Below, one piece after another: positions 1 through 6,421 of a stretch of 36,615 bases of DNA (the stretch's first letter is position 1; each line of letters begins with the position of its first letter). A program made the translations under genes and the position numbers. Below the pieces are notes generated by a model that was not told the origin of the DNA, made no database searches, and worked only from the letters and a program-made list of their open reading frames with translations. Location: contig JALPYG010000004.1 of NCBI GenBank assembly GCA_023271215.1, positions 1 to 36,615 of the forward strand, in the 5' to 3' direction. This stretch comes from Dehalococcoidia bacterium (lineage in GTDB: Bacteria; Chloroflexota; Dehalococcoidia; SZUA-161; SpSt-899).

Positions 1-15
1 AAGGAGGCGCAAAAG

Positions 16-327
16 ATGAATACAACCGAAATGGAACGGATAGAAATAAAGCTTCCTCAAGACATAATATTTGCCATGGGGGGACTGGAGAAACCAGAAT
101 GGGTTAAAAAGAAATTGAAAATAGCATTGGCGATCCTCTTATTTCAAGAAGGGTCCATATCGCTTGGAAAAGCGACAGAACTGACAGAAATGAGCAGAGT
201 CAGATTTATGGAGGTTTTAAAGGAACACGGTATCCCTGCCTATGAGTATGGCGAGAAGAGTTTTGAGAAAGACCAACAAGTGATAGACCGGTATCGCAAG
301 ATGGTTGAAAAATGTGGGTTTGGGTAG
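16..327 (+). CDS. UPF0175-family antitoxin
   Basis: Small (103 aa) protein of the UPF0175 family, the usual antitoxin partner of DUF3368 PIN-domain toxins. It has the expected layout: an N-terminal strand rich in Ile/Leu/Pro (IEIKLPQDI), then a helical DNA-binding segment ending in the typical ISLGKATELTEMSRVRFME (residues about 47-66), and a C-terminal tail with Tyr/Glu (PAYEYGEKSF). The ATG at 16 follows AAGGAGG at 1-7 with good spacing. The last residues (after about RYRK) no longer look like the family, because the frame runs into the truncated toxin that overlaps it. Family assignment is firm; the antitoxin role is inferred from the family. Confidence 0.85.
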   Translation: MNTTEMERIEIKLPQDIIFAMGGLEKPEWVKKKLKIALAILLFQEGSISLGKATELTEMSRVRFMEVLKEHGIPAYEYGEKSFEKDQQVIDRYRKMVEKCGFG

Positions 328-574
328 AGGAGAGCTTGAAGCTATCGCATATTGTAAGACAGAGCAATGTGCGTTTGCAACAAACGACATAAAAGCGAGG
401 GAATTTGCAAAGCATGAGGGAATCTCTGTTATCTCGTTGCAGGCAATTCTAAAAGCGCTCTGGAAAAAGAAGATAAAAAGCAAGGAAGAGGTCGGGCAGA
501 TACTTAAGAGGATAAAAGAAGCTGATAATCTGGCAGTGAGTAGAGATGTTGAAAGAGAAATATTTGAGAGATAA
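305..574 (+). pseudogene. C-terminal half of a DUF3368 PIN toxin
   Basis: The 89-residue reading frame aligns with the second half of DUF3368 PIN proteins: GRGELEAIAY carries the conserved internal Glu, and FATNDIKAREFA the third acidic site, followed by the helical tail. The N-terminal half with the first catalytic Asp (normally a D-S/T-S/T-P-L-I start) is missing. The fragment begins directly where the upstream antitoxin ends (overlap 305-327), as expected if a deletion removed the 5' half of the toxin and the stop region of the antitoxin. The nominal start is TTG. Almost certainly inactive as an RNase. Confidence 0.75.
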
Positions 575-594
575 AGGAGGAAGTGATTAGCAAT

Positions 595-622
595 GCAGGT
601 AATAGGTAAGAGGTGATAGGCG
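595..622 (+). repeat. Degenerate GGTRA-type short repeat before a four-helix-bundle gene
   Basis: Imperfect units of the kind RGGTRATAGG (…GGTAATAGGTAAGAGGTGATAGGCG…) end directly at the ATG of the four-helix-bundle pseudogene at 623. The same placement, with a different unit sequence, is seen before the four-helix-bundle genes at 9669, 15340 and 36301. It contains no obvious ribosome site other than its own AGG-rich units. Confidence 0.5.
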
Positions 623-911
623 ATGGGTGGATTTAGAGATTTGAATGTGTGGCAAAAAAGGCAAGGAATTGGCTGTTCAAATTTATGGGATTACCCAAAA
701 GGAACCATTTAACCGAGATTATGGTTTTAAAGATCAAATCTTTTATATGGCAAAGGGATCGCTAGCCGAGCTTCAAACCCAGCTAGAAATAGCATGTGCT
801 ATAGGGTATCTGGATGAGCAACTGATGAAGGAGTTGGAAGGAAAATGCCAGATTGTTGGCAAGATGCTGGGCAGTTTGATAAAGGCGCGGTCGTATATAA
901 AGGCCGAATGA
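623..911 (+). pseudogene. Four-helix-bundle (S23/23S-rRNA-IVP family) protein, frameshifted and internally deleted
   Basis: From ATG 623 the frame gives the family start GGFRDLNVWQK, then is lost in an A-run near 652-657. The rest continues one frame over as GKELAVQIYGITQKEPF, DYGFKDQI and then FYMAKGSLAELQTQLEIA. The core that should lie between DYGFKDQI and FYMAKGS (the RRAAVSIPSNIAEG stretch) is absent, so about 20-25 codons were deleted without a further frame change. The C-terminal helix is complete. The final codons overlap the next remnant as ATGA at 908. Two independent lesions make this a pseudogene; one could be a sequencing error in the A-run, but not the deletion. Confidence 0.8.
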
Positions 912-1143
912 AAGCAATTATTCTAGCTGCCGGATATGCCAGACGGCTGTGGCCTCTGACCAGGCACATCCCCAAGGCATTGTTGCCTATCGCCGGCAAG
1001 CCGATCATTGACTTCATAATAGAAGAGATGATCAAAGTTAGGATTCTCCCCCTGATAAGCTTGTCTTCGATGGAGCCTGGTACGATATCGGCTCTTTTGA
1101 GTCATACGACCAGGCCAACGAGGATTATAAGGGCAGGACGTAG
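908..1143 (+). pseudogene. NDP-sugar nucleotidyltransferase with its middle deleted
   Basis: The 5' part encodes a typical nucleotidyltransferase head ([19 protein letters not shown], then [20 protein letters not shown]). At about 1040 the frame shifts and the sequence jumps to the family tail, read from 1042 to the TAG at 1141: [20 protein letters not shown]. Roughly 150 codons that normally lie between are gone. The signature loop has Arg-Arg where GTR-x-x-PLT would be expected. The same head recurs, cut at other points, at 2758 and 9988. Not functional. Confidence 0.8.
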
Positions 1144-1196
1144 TCTTGAAAGTCCAGCATCTGGCTTATAGCATATTGGCAGAGGAGGATTAAGCC

Positions 1197-1781
1197 ATGT
1201 GGGAAGCAGAAATTGCTCCGGTTGCCGAGCTTTACCCACCGCAAGGACAATGGACTGAGAGAGATTATTTTACTCTCCCCGATACTAACCGCTATATAGA
1301 GTTATCTGAAGGGGGACTTGTTATGCCACCACATCCTACAGACCGTCATCAAGCTGCTATTCTGGAGCTGGCAGTCAGGCTGAGGACATTTGTTCTGGAC
1401 AGAAATCTAGGTTTAGTGCGTATTGCTCCTCTTCCGGTGCGGCTTTGGCCGGGGAAGATACGAGAGCCCGACATTTTCTTCCTCTCAAAGGAGCATGCTG
1501 ATAGAGCCGGGGAGAAAGTCTATGGAGTCCCTGATTTAGTGATAGAGGTACTCTCACCGGGCACGGAGCAAGTAGACCGGGGCGAAAAATATTTCGAATA
1601 CGCCAGAGCCGGGGTGAGAGAATACTGGATGGTTGACCCTGATGAGCAAACGATTGAGGTGTACATCCTGCGCGGGAACGTGTATCAACTTAGAGAAAGA
1701 TTTAAGGCTGGTGAGTTAGTCCGCTCTGAGCTTTTGTCCGGATTTGAGACGAATGTGAGCGAGGTATTTCAGTTAAGATAG
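1197..1781 (+). CDS. Uma2-family (DUF820) putative endonuclease
   Basis: A full-length 194-aa member of the Uma2/DUF820 family, which has a PD-(D/E)XK-like restriction-endonuclease fold. Visible family landmarks in order: the N-terminal YIELSEGGLVMPPHPTDRH block, the strand REPDIFFLS with the acidic active-site residue (about residue 97), PDLVIEVLSPGT with the Glu of the E-x-x motif (about residue 118), and REYWMVDP near residue 146. Biological role is unknown; such genes are abundant in cyanobacteria and Chloroflexota and often occur in many copies. It is the only intact gene between two stretches of remnants. RBS GAGGAGG lies at about 1181-1187. Confidence 0.85.
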   Translation: MWEAEIAPVAELYPPQGQWTERDYFTLPDTNRYIELSEGGLVMPPHPTDRHQAAILELAVRLRTFVLDRNLGLVRIAPLPVRLWPGKIREPDIFFLSKEHADRAGEKVYGVPDLVIEVLSPGTEQVDRGEKYFEYARAGVREYWMVDPDEQTIEVYILRGNVYQLRERFKAGELVRSELLSGFETNVSEVFQLR

Positions 1782-1782
1782 C

Positions 1783-1923
1783 ACTTTCTCTTAAGAATTT
1801 AGTCTCGGCCACAAAGGAAATGGACGGCAAGGACACAGAATTTCTTGCTGAGAACCTTCTGGCGGCTACAAGTCCTGAATACCTGGAGAGCATAGAGGAG
1901 GCGAGAAGAGATTGTAAGTACAG
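1783..1923 (+). pseudogene. Antitoxin-like coding remnant
   Basis: An open stretch without a start codon in the natural place reads SLKNLVSATKEMDGKDTEFL and then SPEYLESIEEARRDCKYR. The second part resembles the C-terminal tail of Phd/YefM- or similar antitoxins (SPEYLxSIEEARRD). Its 28 bp end piece at 1894-1921 is repeated exactly at 10,048-10,075. The assignment to an antitoxin is tentative; that it is a broken coding sequence is more certain. Confidence 0.4.
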
Positions 1924-1926
1924 GAA

Positions 1927-2032
1927 ATACAAGATAGATGTCCTGATGAATGGCTATGTATAGAGGTTGTCAAAGAAAATGAGAATGCTCAGCCAACAGC
2001 CGGGCGAGTTATAGCTCATAGTCCTGAAAAAA
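1927..2032 (+). pseudogene. Fragment of the small protein that precedes the retropepsin gene
   Basis: Reads IQDRCPDEWLCIEVVKENEN and PTAGRVIAHSPEK, nearly the same as residues 40-75 of the product at 10,099-10,446. The similarity is also clear in the DNA (1927-2032 against 10,216-10,321). It breaks off inside the conserved part. The fragment has no start, and its other end runs into unrelated sequence before the gene at 2081. Confidence 0.6.
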
Positions 2033-2080
2033 CTTATAATAATTGCCGAAGGGCGAAAGGGGTGGGATTGGAGGTGCAAG

Positions 2081-2326
2081 ATGACGAAGAGGTTACATGC
2101 CGTTTTTGATGGCAAAGTGCTGAAGCCAGAGGAGTCAGTTGATCTGGAGGTGGGTAAGCGTTACGTTTTGACTATTGAACCGAAGCAGAAGATTCCTGAT
2201 GTTAAAGAAGACCCTGCATTCGATCTATCTTCATTAGCTGTCAAAACAAACATCTCAGACCTGGCAAGGGAGCACGACCACTATCTTTACGGAATACCAA
2301 AACGAAGATCAGATGCTGACCAATAG
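2081..2326 (+). CDS. AF2212-like (DUF104) antitoxin
   Basis: 81-aa protein whose first 40 residues fit the AF2212/DUF104 antitoxin fold: LHAVFDGKVLKPEESVDLEV followed by GKRYVLTIEP. Members pair with VapC-like PIN toxins. The C-terminal half (SDLAREHDHYLYGIPKRR) is the toxin-binding type of tail. The ATG at 2081 has a GGAGG-type site (GGATTGGAGGTGCAAG) upstream. Its 3' end overlaps the PIN gene at 2313 by 14 nt, the usual arrangement of a co-translated antitoxin-toxin pair. Confidence 0.75.
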   Translation: MTKRLHAVFDGKVLKPEESVDLEVGKRYVLTIEPKQKIPDVKEDPAFDLSSLAVKTNISDLAREHDHYLYGIPKRRSDADQ

Positions 2327-2729
2327 ATGTTTTGTTGATACGGTCTGTTGGATCGCTCTGCTTAATCAAGATGATCAGTTGCATGAATCTGCCGACCGCG
2401 AATATAAGTTATTGATGAAATCGAGGTGCCTCGTTACCACAACTTCGGTTTTGAACGAGACCGCAAATGCGCTGAGTGCCCCACGGTTTCGGCTGGCAGT
2501 GGTTGAGTTTTACCGGCGGTTGTAGATGTCTGCACGTATTGAAATTATCTTCGTTGATCCGCCTTTATGGGCGAGAGGGTGGCAGCTTTATGAACGACGA
2601 TCTGATAAAGCCTGGAGTTTAACCGACTGTATATCAATCATTGTGATGCAAGAACAGGGATTAACAGATGTGCTAACCAGTGATAGGCATTTTCAACAGG
2701 CAGGCTTCCGAGCACTGTTAGTGGGGTAA
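2313..2729 (+). pseudogene. PIN-domain toxin interrupted by one in-frame amber codon
   Basis: Read through the single TAG at 2523-2525, the frame gives a complete PIN protein of about 138 residues. All four acidic positions are kept: FVDTVCWIALL (first Asp), VLNETANAL (Glu), WSLTDCISIIVM (Asp) and LTSDRHFQQAGF (Asp). The stop falls between VEFYRRL and MSARIEIIFVD, where a Gln or another residue is normally tolerated. CAG to TAG is a one-base change. A reinitiation ATG follows the stop immediately, but the second half alone would lack the first two acidic residues. Either a recent inactivation or a sequence error. Confidence 0.75.
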
Positions 2730-2757
2730 GGGGTGAGAGGCAAAAGGCGAAAAGCGA

Positions 2758-2853
2758 ATGAAAGCAATTATTCTAGCTGCCGGATATGCCAAACGGCTGT
2801 GGCCTCTGAGCAGGCACATCCCCAAGGCATTGTTGCCTATCGCCGGCAAGTAG
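2758..2853 (+). pseudogene. 5' fragment of NDP-sugar nucleotidyltransferase (31 codons)
   Basis: Encodes [19 protein letters not shown] and [11 protein letters not shown] and then stops at TAG 2851. It is almost identical to the head of the pseudogene at 908 and to the shorter fragment at 9988, and shares the AAAGCGAATG leader with the latter. Only the start of the Rossmann-like domain survives. Confidence 0.75.
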
Positions 2854-2859
2854 GGGCGT

Positions 2860-3006
2860 ATAGGGAAAGCCAAAGTTTATGACTTTAAACAGAAGCGGCA
2901 CGGTAAGTATTACGAGCAGAAGAGGGTGGAAGTAATCTACAGCATAGAGGAAGAGATTATTGATTATGAACGCCGATGGGCACAGAAAGAAAGCGAGCGA
3001 AATTGA
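2860..3006 (+). pseudogene. Unidentified coding remnant, possibly a DUF4258-like tail
   Basis: An open frame without a start reads IGKAKVYDFKQKRHGKYYEQ, KRVEVIYSIEEEII and a basic tail. The strand pattern VEVIYSIEEEII resembles the last strands of DUF4258-type small toxins, but this is weak. It starts at the truncation point of the nucleotidyltransferase head and overlaps the first codons of the HEPN-like gene at 2966. Confidence 0.3.
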
Positions 3007-3313
3007 GGGCAGTTTGGGCGAATTGCTCCCGGATTCAGAAGGCAGACATGTTGTTGCCGTGGTTGAATTGACCTTTGGGATTTTGTTGCATTGGATTGCG
3101 TTTGGTATGGAGAAGAAATTCGGTAAACACGTGGATACGCATGTCGGTCTGCCACGAGAGCTGAGGAGATTGGGTCAACGCAAGATAGCGGAGGTTTTTG
3201 AAACCATGGATACGTTCAGGGCTGGGAGGTGGTATGGTTCAAAGAGTAATGGGGACGTTGTAGAGAGATGTATAGCATCAATAGAATCTATCAAGAGGTG
3301 GGTACAGGAATGA
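2966..3313 (+). CDS. HEPN-like domain protein (toxin or partner of a minimal nucleotidyltransferase)
   Basis: All-helical protein of 115 aa with the segment ILLHWIAFGMEKKFGKHVDT and, near the C-terminus, FRAGRWYGSKSNGDVVERCI, then SIESIKRW. This pattern is typical of HEPN-like proteins coded next to MNT-type nucleotidyltransferases. The canonical HEPN RNase motif R-x4-6-H is not visible, so it may be a variant branch. ATG 2966 is preferred to the TTG at 2960 because it lies nearer the conserved part; no strong ribosome site supports either. It overlaps the next gene by 4 nt (ATGA at 3310), so the two are translationally coupled. Confidence 0.6.
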   Translation: MNADGHRKKASEIEGSLGELLPDSEGRHVVAVVELTFGILLHWIAFGMEKKFGKHVDTHVGLPRELRRLGQRKIAEVFETMDTFRAGRWYGSKSNGDVVERCIASIESIKRWVQE

Positions 3314-3909
3314 TTGAGGAAAGGTTCAAGCTGCCAGTCATAGATTTCGTTAGTAGAGCAAATGAAATTCCAAACCTTGTAAGTGTGGTACTTTATGGTT
3401 CTGCCGTTACAGGAGGCATCTCCAAGAAGAGCGATATTGATCTTTTACTTCTTTTTGACTGTGAGCATGACCCTGAACTTGGTGAAGAGGCAAGCATTGC
3501 ACATGAGATATCATCTGATGTTTCATTGAAGCACGATCTTGCTTTCCCACTCACCTTTGTTGTTGTGAACCTGAGAGACTTGGAAGAGATCGAATCAGAT
3601 TTCTTGTGGAATGTTGTCAGGGAAGGCATCGTTGTCTGGGGAAAACCAGAAGATGTCATAAGCAAGGAACCCCACCCATCCCTGAAGCCTTTGGTTGTTG
3701 TTAGTTATTCTGTTAACGATCTGAGTGAAACAGATAAAAGGAAGCTGTTGAGGAGATTATACACTTGCAAAAACAAGTTGTTGGATAAGACAATTGACAG
3801 GCTTGGCCCAGGTACGCTATTGGTGACTGCAGAAAAGTTTGAAACTGCGAGTGAGTTGTTTGACAAGTTTCATGTGAAGTATTCATTAAAGAGAGTATGG
3901 GGGCACTGA
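3310..3909 (+). CDS. MNT-type nucleotidyltransferase domain protein
   Basis: 199-aa protein with the polymerase-beta-type nucleotidyltransferase motif: LYGSAVTGGISKKSDIDLLL (about residues 28-47), the GS-x-x-x-G and D-x-D elements that bind Mg-NTP. Further acidic residues sit on the strand LKHDLAFPLTFVVV. Longer than minimal MNT antitoxins (about 100-150 aa), with an extra helical C-terminal half. In HEPN-MNT modules the MNT protein modifies or neutralises the HEPN toxin; here that is inferred from the coupled neighbour. Start ATG 3310 overlaps the stop of the HEPN-like gene. Confidence 0.75.
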   Translation: MIEERFKLPVIDFVSRANEIPNLVSVVLYGSAVTGGISKKSDIDLLLLFDCEHDPELGEEASIAHEISSDVSLKHDLAFPLTFVVVNLRDLEEIESDFLWNVVREGIVVWGKPEDVISKEPHPSLKPLVVVSYSVNDLSETDKRKLLRRLYTCKNKLLDKTIDRLGPGTLLVTAEKFETASELFDKFHVKYSLKRVWGH

Positions 3910-4082
3910 TATGTCACTGTGGTGTCGAACATGGCTGGCAATGGTGTCTATTTGTCATTCCGGTGACATTCAATTTACCTGCATTCTCCGGCCTCCTCAG
4001 CCGGTCAAAGAGTAGTAGGCTTTCTAAATTCACGCATAGCAAGCACACGTCACACCAAAGGCTAAAGGTTGAGTAATGAGTA
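3910..4082. other. Intergenic sequence without recognisable gene
   Basis: No coding stretch with family similarity was found. The last part (about 4036-4082) contains ACACGTCACA and AAGGCTAAAGGTTGAG followed by two GAGTAAT units, modules that recur at 6197-6230 and 9080-9090, so this is part of the dispersed repeat system rather than unique sequence. Confidence 0.4.
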
Positions 4083-4151
4083 ATGAGAAGAGCAGCAGTT
4101 TCTATTCCTTCAAATATTGCGGAAGGAGCAGGTTTAGCGTGTAGCGCATAG
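4083..4151 (+). pseudogene. Core fragment of a four-helix-bundle protein
   Basis: A 22-codon frame reads MRRAAVSIPSNIAEGAG and then leaves the family. This is the most conserved stretch of the S23/four-helix-bundle family (end of helix 1 to helix 2), and it corresponds to the part missing from the pseudogene at 623-911. It is preceded directly by GAGTAATGAGTAATGAG-type repeats and followed by a repeat array at 4153-4209. Both flanks of the original gene are gone. Confidence 0.65.
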
Positions 4152-4152
4152 C

Positions 4153-4209
4153 GTATAGACTGAAGACCGAAGGCTAAAGGCTGAACCTTGAACCGTGAAC
4201 CTTGAACCC
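4153..4209 (+). repeat. AAGGCTGAACCTTGAACC-type short repeat array
   Basis: Consists of GAAGGCTAAAGGCTGAACC followed by TTGAACC/GTGAACC heptamers. Related arrays lie at 4924-4961 and 6210-6263. It links the four-helix-bundle core fragment to the remains of an rmlA leader at 4210. Confidence 0.6.
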
Positions 4210-4347
4210 ACTAACGTATTTACCTTGTGAGTCTTCCTTCTGCACGTTATACTGGAAGTCACGAAGGCTCTTATCCTCATCACCAATTACCAATCACAAA
4301 AGGCAGTAAGGCTTTTCATCGGTGAAGATGCGAGGGTGGAACTATAA
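4210..4347 (+). pseudogene. rmlA remnant: leader and first codons joined to the last codons
   Basis: The segment 4210-4260 is a leader-like sequence that is repeated at 6264-6314. At 4261 comes the rmlA start with ATG changed to ACG (TKALIL), at once followed by an ATCACCAATTACCAATCAC repeat. The rmlA tail then follows (AVRLFIGEDARVEL, stop TAA 4345-4347). About 330 codons of the intact gene at 12,032 are missing, and the short repeat sits exactly at the junction. The same design is repeated at 6264-6421. Confidence 0.7.
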
Positions 4348-4350
4348 ACA

Positions 4351-4575
4351 TTGAAACAAATTTACCTTGCTCGGCATGCTAAACGAAGGATGAAGTGGAG
4401 GGGTATCCCATTAACAGAGGTAGAGGAAGCGTTAGCCTATCCTGATAGGATTGAGTACCTATCCACAGGAAGGAAGAATGCTTTTAAGTCTATAGGAGAA
4501 AAATTAATCCGAGTTAGCTATATAGAGGAAAAAGACCGTATAATAGTGCTAAGCACGGTTGATAAGAACAAGTAG
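4351..4575 (+). CDS. DUF4258 small toxin-like protein
   Basis: 74-aa protein of the DUF4258 family, RelE-fold-like small proteins that usually sit before a DUF2283 gene. Landmarks: ARHAKRRMKWRGIPLTEVEE near the N-terminus (the H-A-x-x-R-M-x-x-R-G-I signature) and the final strands LIRVSYIEEKDRIIVLSTV. The family start aligns with the TTG at 4351; there is no upstream ATG in frame, so TTG is taken as the start although the ribosome site is weak. It ends 10 nt before the start of the DUF2283 gene, suggesting one transcript. Toxin activity is assumed from the pairing, not shown. Confidence 0.75.
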   Translation: MKQIYLARHAKRRMKWRGIPLTEVEEALAYPDRIEYLSTGRKNAFKSIGEKLIRVSYIEEKDRIIVLSTVDKNK

Positions 4576-4585
4576 GAGGTCGAGG

Positions 4586-4810
4586 ATGCGGATTGAGTAC
4601 GATAGAGAAGCTAATGCCCTCTATATCCAAATCCAGGAAAAGGCTGTTAGTAAAACGAAGGAAGTAGAGCCTGGGGTATTAATTGATTTTGATGCTGAGA
4701 ACAATCTTATTGGTATTGAGATACTTGATGTGACCTATCGTTTTGCTTTGTCGGATATTGTGAATCTTCACGTGGAGAACCTGCCAGTTGAACCAGTTAG
4801 CTTAGGGTGA
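4586..4810 (+). CDS. DUF2283-family antitoxin-like protein
   Basis: 74 aa with the complete DUF2283 pattern: MRIEYDREANALYIQIQEK, GVLIDFDAENNLIGIEILD, and a C-terminal extension. ATG 4586 is chosen over upstream codons because AGGAGG at about 4575-4580 is at ideal distance and the family begins with this methionine. Located directly downstream of DUF4258, the standard order. A second pair of this kind at 9181-9557 has a broken DUF4258 partner. Confidence 0.85.
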   Translation: MRIEYDREANALYIQIQEKAVSKTKEVEPGVLIDFDAENNLIGIEILDVTYRFALSDIVNLHVENLPVEPVSLG

Positions 4811-4840
4811 GCTAACCCATTCTCGGAAGGTAACTACTCA

Positions 4841-4869
4841 GGCCTGCCCCCCGGCCGCAGGCCCAGGGG
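4841..4869 (-). repeat. GC-rich palindromic element, inverted copy
   Basis: The 29-nt sequence is the reverse complement (one G longer in its G-run) of 8191-8218. It can fold through GGCCTGC and GCAGGCC arms. Here it sits in intergenic DNA 30 nt after a gene end; the other copy is inside a PIN gene. Behaves like a REP-type dispersed palindrome. Confidence 0.65.
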
Positions 4870-4923
4870 TTCAAAGCTCCGGGGTTCACGGTTAGAAAAT
4901 GATGAACGTAAACGTCACTTCGT

Positions 4924-4961
4924 GAAGACCGAAGGCTAAAGGCTAAAGGCTGAACCTTGAA
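4924..4961 (+). repeat. AAGGCTAAAGGCTGAACC-type short array
   Basis: Two and a half AAGGCTA units followed by CTGAACCTTGAA. Same module as at 4170-4209 and 6210-6263. Fills most of the gap between the DUF2283 gene and the next antitoxin. Confidence 0.55.
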
Positions 4962-5029
4962 TATCTAAAAGTCCAAATCGACACCATTTTTCTGTGGCAC
5001 AAAAAAATGTCGAAAGGAGTAATGGGAAA

Positions 5030-5287
5030 ATGGAGCGCATATTGAAGATACCGGGAGACGTTATGGAGGCACTCCGATTACCTCCTGATGAGGTGGAGAC
5101 GGAGTTGCGTAAGGAACTGGCGTTGGCACTGTATCAGCGTGGCGTGCTTTCTTCAGGCAAAGCGTGTGCCCTTGCTGGGATGACTCGTTGGGAGTTTGAA
5201 GAGGTTCTGGGGCGGCGACAGATCAGACGGCACTATACGGAGAAAAACCTGGAAGAGGACATTGAGTATGCAAGAAGTCATCAGTGA
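5030..5287 (+). CDS. UPF0175-family antitoxin
   Basis: 85-aa UPF0175 protein: ILKIPGDVMEALRLPPDEVE, then the helix-turn-helix-like stretch GVLSSGKACALAGMTRWEFE, and the tail YTEKNLEEDIEYARSH. ATG 5030 is preferred because GAAAGGAG at 5012-5019 lies 10 nt upstream and the family starts here; the longer frame from 4994 has no such support. It overlaps the DUF3368 toxin gene by 20 nt. This is the only UPF0175/DUF3368 pair in the window with both genes intact, and its tail sequence recurs as a fragment at 10,076-10,120. Confidence 0.88.
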   Translation: MERILKIPGDVMEALRLPPDEVETELRKELALALYQRGVLSSGKACALAGMTRWEFEEVLGRRQIRRHYTEKNLEEDIEYARSHQ

Positions 5288-5777
5288 TTCTTCCACCTTG
5301 ATTCACCTTGCGGGAATTGGGCGATTGGAGCTTTTAAAAGAGTTCTATGAGAAGATTCTCATTACGCCTGCGGTCTGGAGGGAGGTTGTAGAAGAGGGAA
5401 AGGGGAGACCTGGCGCTGAAGAGGTCAAAGAAGCTCAAAGAGCGGGGTGGATTGAAGTAATTGCACCAAGTAATGAATCAGTGGTCAGATTCTTGGAGCG
5501 GGAATTGCATAAAGGAGAAGCGGAGGCTATTGCATTAGCGACCGAGCGGAATCCAGAGGTCATTCTTCTGGATGAGTTAGAGGCAAGAAGAGTGACGGAT
5601 GTATACGGATTGCGTAAGACGGGTGTGGTTGGGATTTTGATCCGTGCGAAGTTGGAGGGCAAAGTGGAATCGCTTCGTGAGGAGTTGGACAGGCTGCGCA
5701 ACGAAGCAGGATTCTGGATAGGAGATGAAATATATCGGCAGGCGTTGGAAGCAGTAGAGGAGGAAATGTGGACGTAG
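5268..5777 (+). CDS. DUF3368 PIN-domain toxin
   Basis: 169-aa PIN ribonuclease of the DUF3368 branch. Acidic sites: VISDSSTLIHLAGIGRLELL (first Asp, residue 7), HKGEAEAIALA (Glu, about residue 84) and VILLDELEARRV (Asp, about residue 105), plus the C-terminal helix RNEAGFWIGDEIYRQAL. Full length for the family. ATG 5268 lies inside the end of the UPF0175 gene, typical for coupled translation. Expected to cleave RNA when the antitoxin is lost; the target is unknown. Confidence 0.87.
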   Translation: MQEVISDSSTLIHLAGIGRLELLKEFYEKILITPAVWREVVEEGKGRPGAEEVKEAQRAGWIEVIAPSNESVVRFLERELHKGEAEAIALATERNPEVILLDELEARRVTDVYGLRKTGVVGILIRAKLEGKVESLREELDRLRNEAGFWIGDEIYRQALEAVEEEMWT

Positions 5778-5923
5778 AGAAACCGCATGTGGGAGAGGCC
5801 GATGAACTTTTGGCATTGTGCGATGCGGCAGCGGATATGTGGGAAGGAGAGTTTGATGCGGCTCAAGAGATTCGCCAAATGCGTCAAGAGCGGGATGAGC
5901 AAATATGGCCGAGCAAGTCATAG
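5768..5923 (+). CDS. Short VapB-like antitoxin
   Basis: 51-aa acidic and helical protein (VEKPHVGEADELLALCDAAA, then QEIRQMRQERDEQIW) beginning at GTG 5768 with AGGAGG about 6 nt upstream. It overlaps the preceding PIN gene by 10 nt and the following PIN remnant by 19 nt. The sequence fits the C-terminal, toxin-binding half of VapB-like antitoxins; it has no evident DNA-binding domain. Its toxin is a deletion remnant, so it may now be without a partner. Confidence 0.55.
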   Translation: MDVEKPHVGEADELLALCDAAADMWEGEFDAAQEIRQMRQERDEQIWPSKS

Positions 5924-6068
5924 ATGCGAGCGTCGCTATCAAGAACGCATCTATGATTCGCTTTATGCCGCCTTTGCCCAATTGCGTAGATGTGATTTCT
6001 GGACAGATGACAAAGCCTTTTATGAGGCTGTGAAGTCAGAGCTTTCATTTGTAAAGTACCTACACTAG
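5905..6068 (+). pseudogene. vapC: VapC-type PIN toxin with its middle deleted
   Basis: Starts MAEQVIDASVAIK, the classical PIN N-terminus with the first Asp. At about 5945 it changes frame and continues RIYDSLYAAF, then DFWTDDKAFYEAV and LSFVKYLH, the classical PIN C-terminus including the last Asp residues, ending at TAG 6066. Some 70-80 codons with the internal Glu are missing. Both ends are well preserved, so the deletion is probably recent. Confidence 0.75.
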
Positions 6069-6263
6069 AAAGCGCATCGTCCTATCCTCATGAGTTCTTC
6101 CTTGGTCATGCCGACTAGTAGCCAGTCACCGTTAATTTTTGGGGCAAACTTTTATAATTGACCTTGCTCAGGAGTTACTGCTGGCAATCACCAATCACAC
6201 GTCACGGGAAGGGCTAAAGGCTGAATCTTGAACCTTCAACCTTGAACCTTGAACCTTGAACCC
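6069..6263. repeat. Intergenic region with CCAATCACC and TTGAACC arrays
   Basis: 6069-6180 shows nothing recognisable. From 6181 come AATCACCAATCACACGTCAC, GGGCTAAAGGCTGAATC and at least five CTTGAACC/CTTCAACC units up to 6263. The order (CCAATCACC, ACACGTCAC, AAGGCTAAAGG, TTGAACC) matches partial versions at 4036-4209 and 9060-9090, which suggests a composite repeat that is broken up in different ways. Confidence 0.55.
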
Positions 6264-6421
6264 AGTAACGTATTTACGTTGTGAATGTTCCTTCTGCACG
6301 TTATACTGGAAGCCACGAAGGCTCTTATCCTCTGTGGCGGCAAGGGCGAAGGGTTAAATAACCAATCACCAATCACCAAAAGGGATTAAAGCTTTTCATC
6401 GGCGATGATGCCAGGGTAGAA
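6264..6421 (+). pseudogene. Second rmlA remnant: leader, first 13 codons and tail
   Basis: The leader 6264-6314 repeats 4210-4260. At 6315 the rmlA head reads [13 protein letters not shown] (ATG changed to ACG), breaks off, and is followed by AACCAATCACCAATCACC. From about 6386 the rmlA tail reads [12 protein letters not shown], and the TGACCCC element begins within the stop codon position. The tail, array and element together recur at 9876-9962. Confidence 0.7.

Noticed and set aside
845-1171. 108-codon open frame spanning the nucleotidyltransferase remnant as one protein
   Set aside because: After about residue 64 the real gene tail is in another frame; the open reading is accidental.
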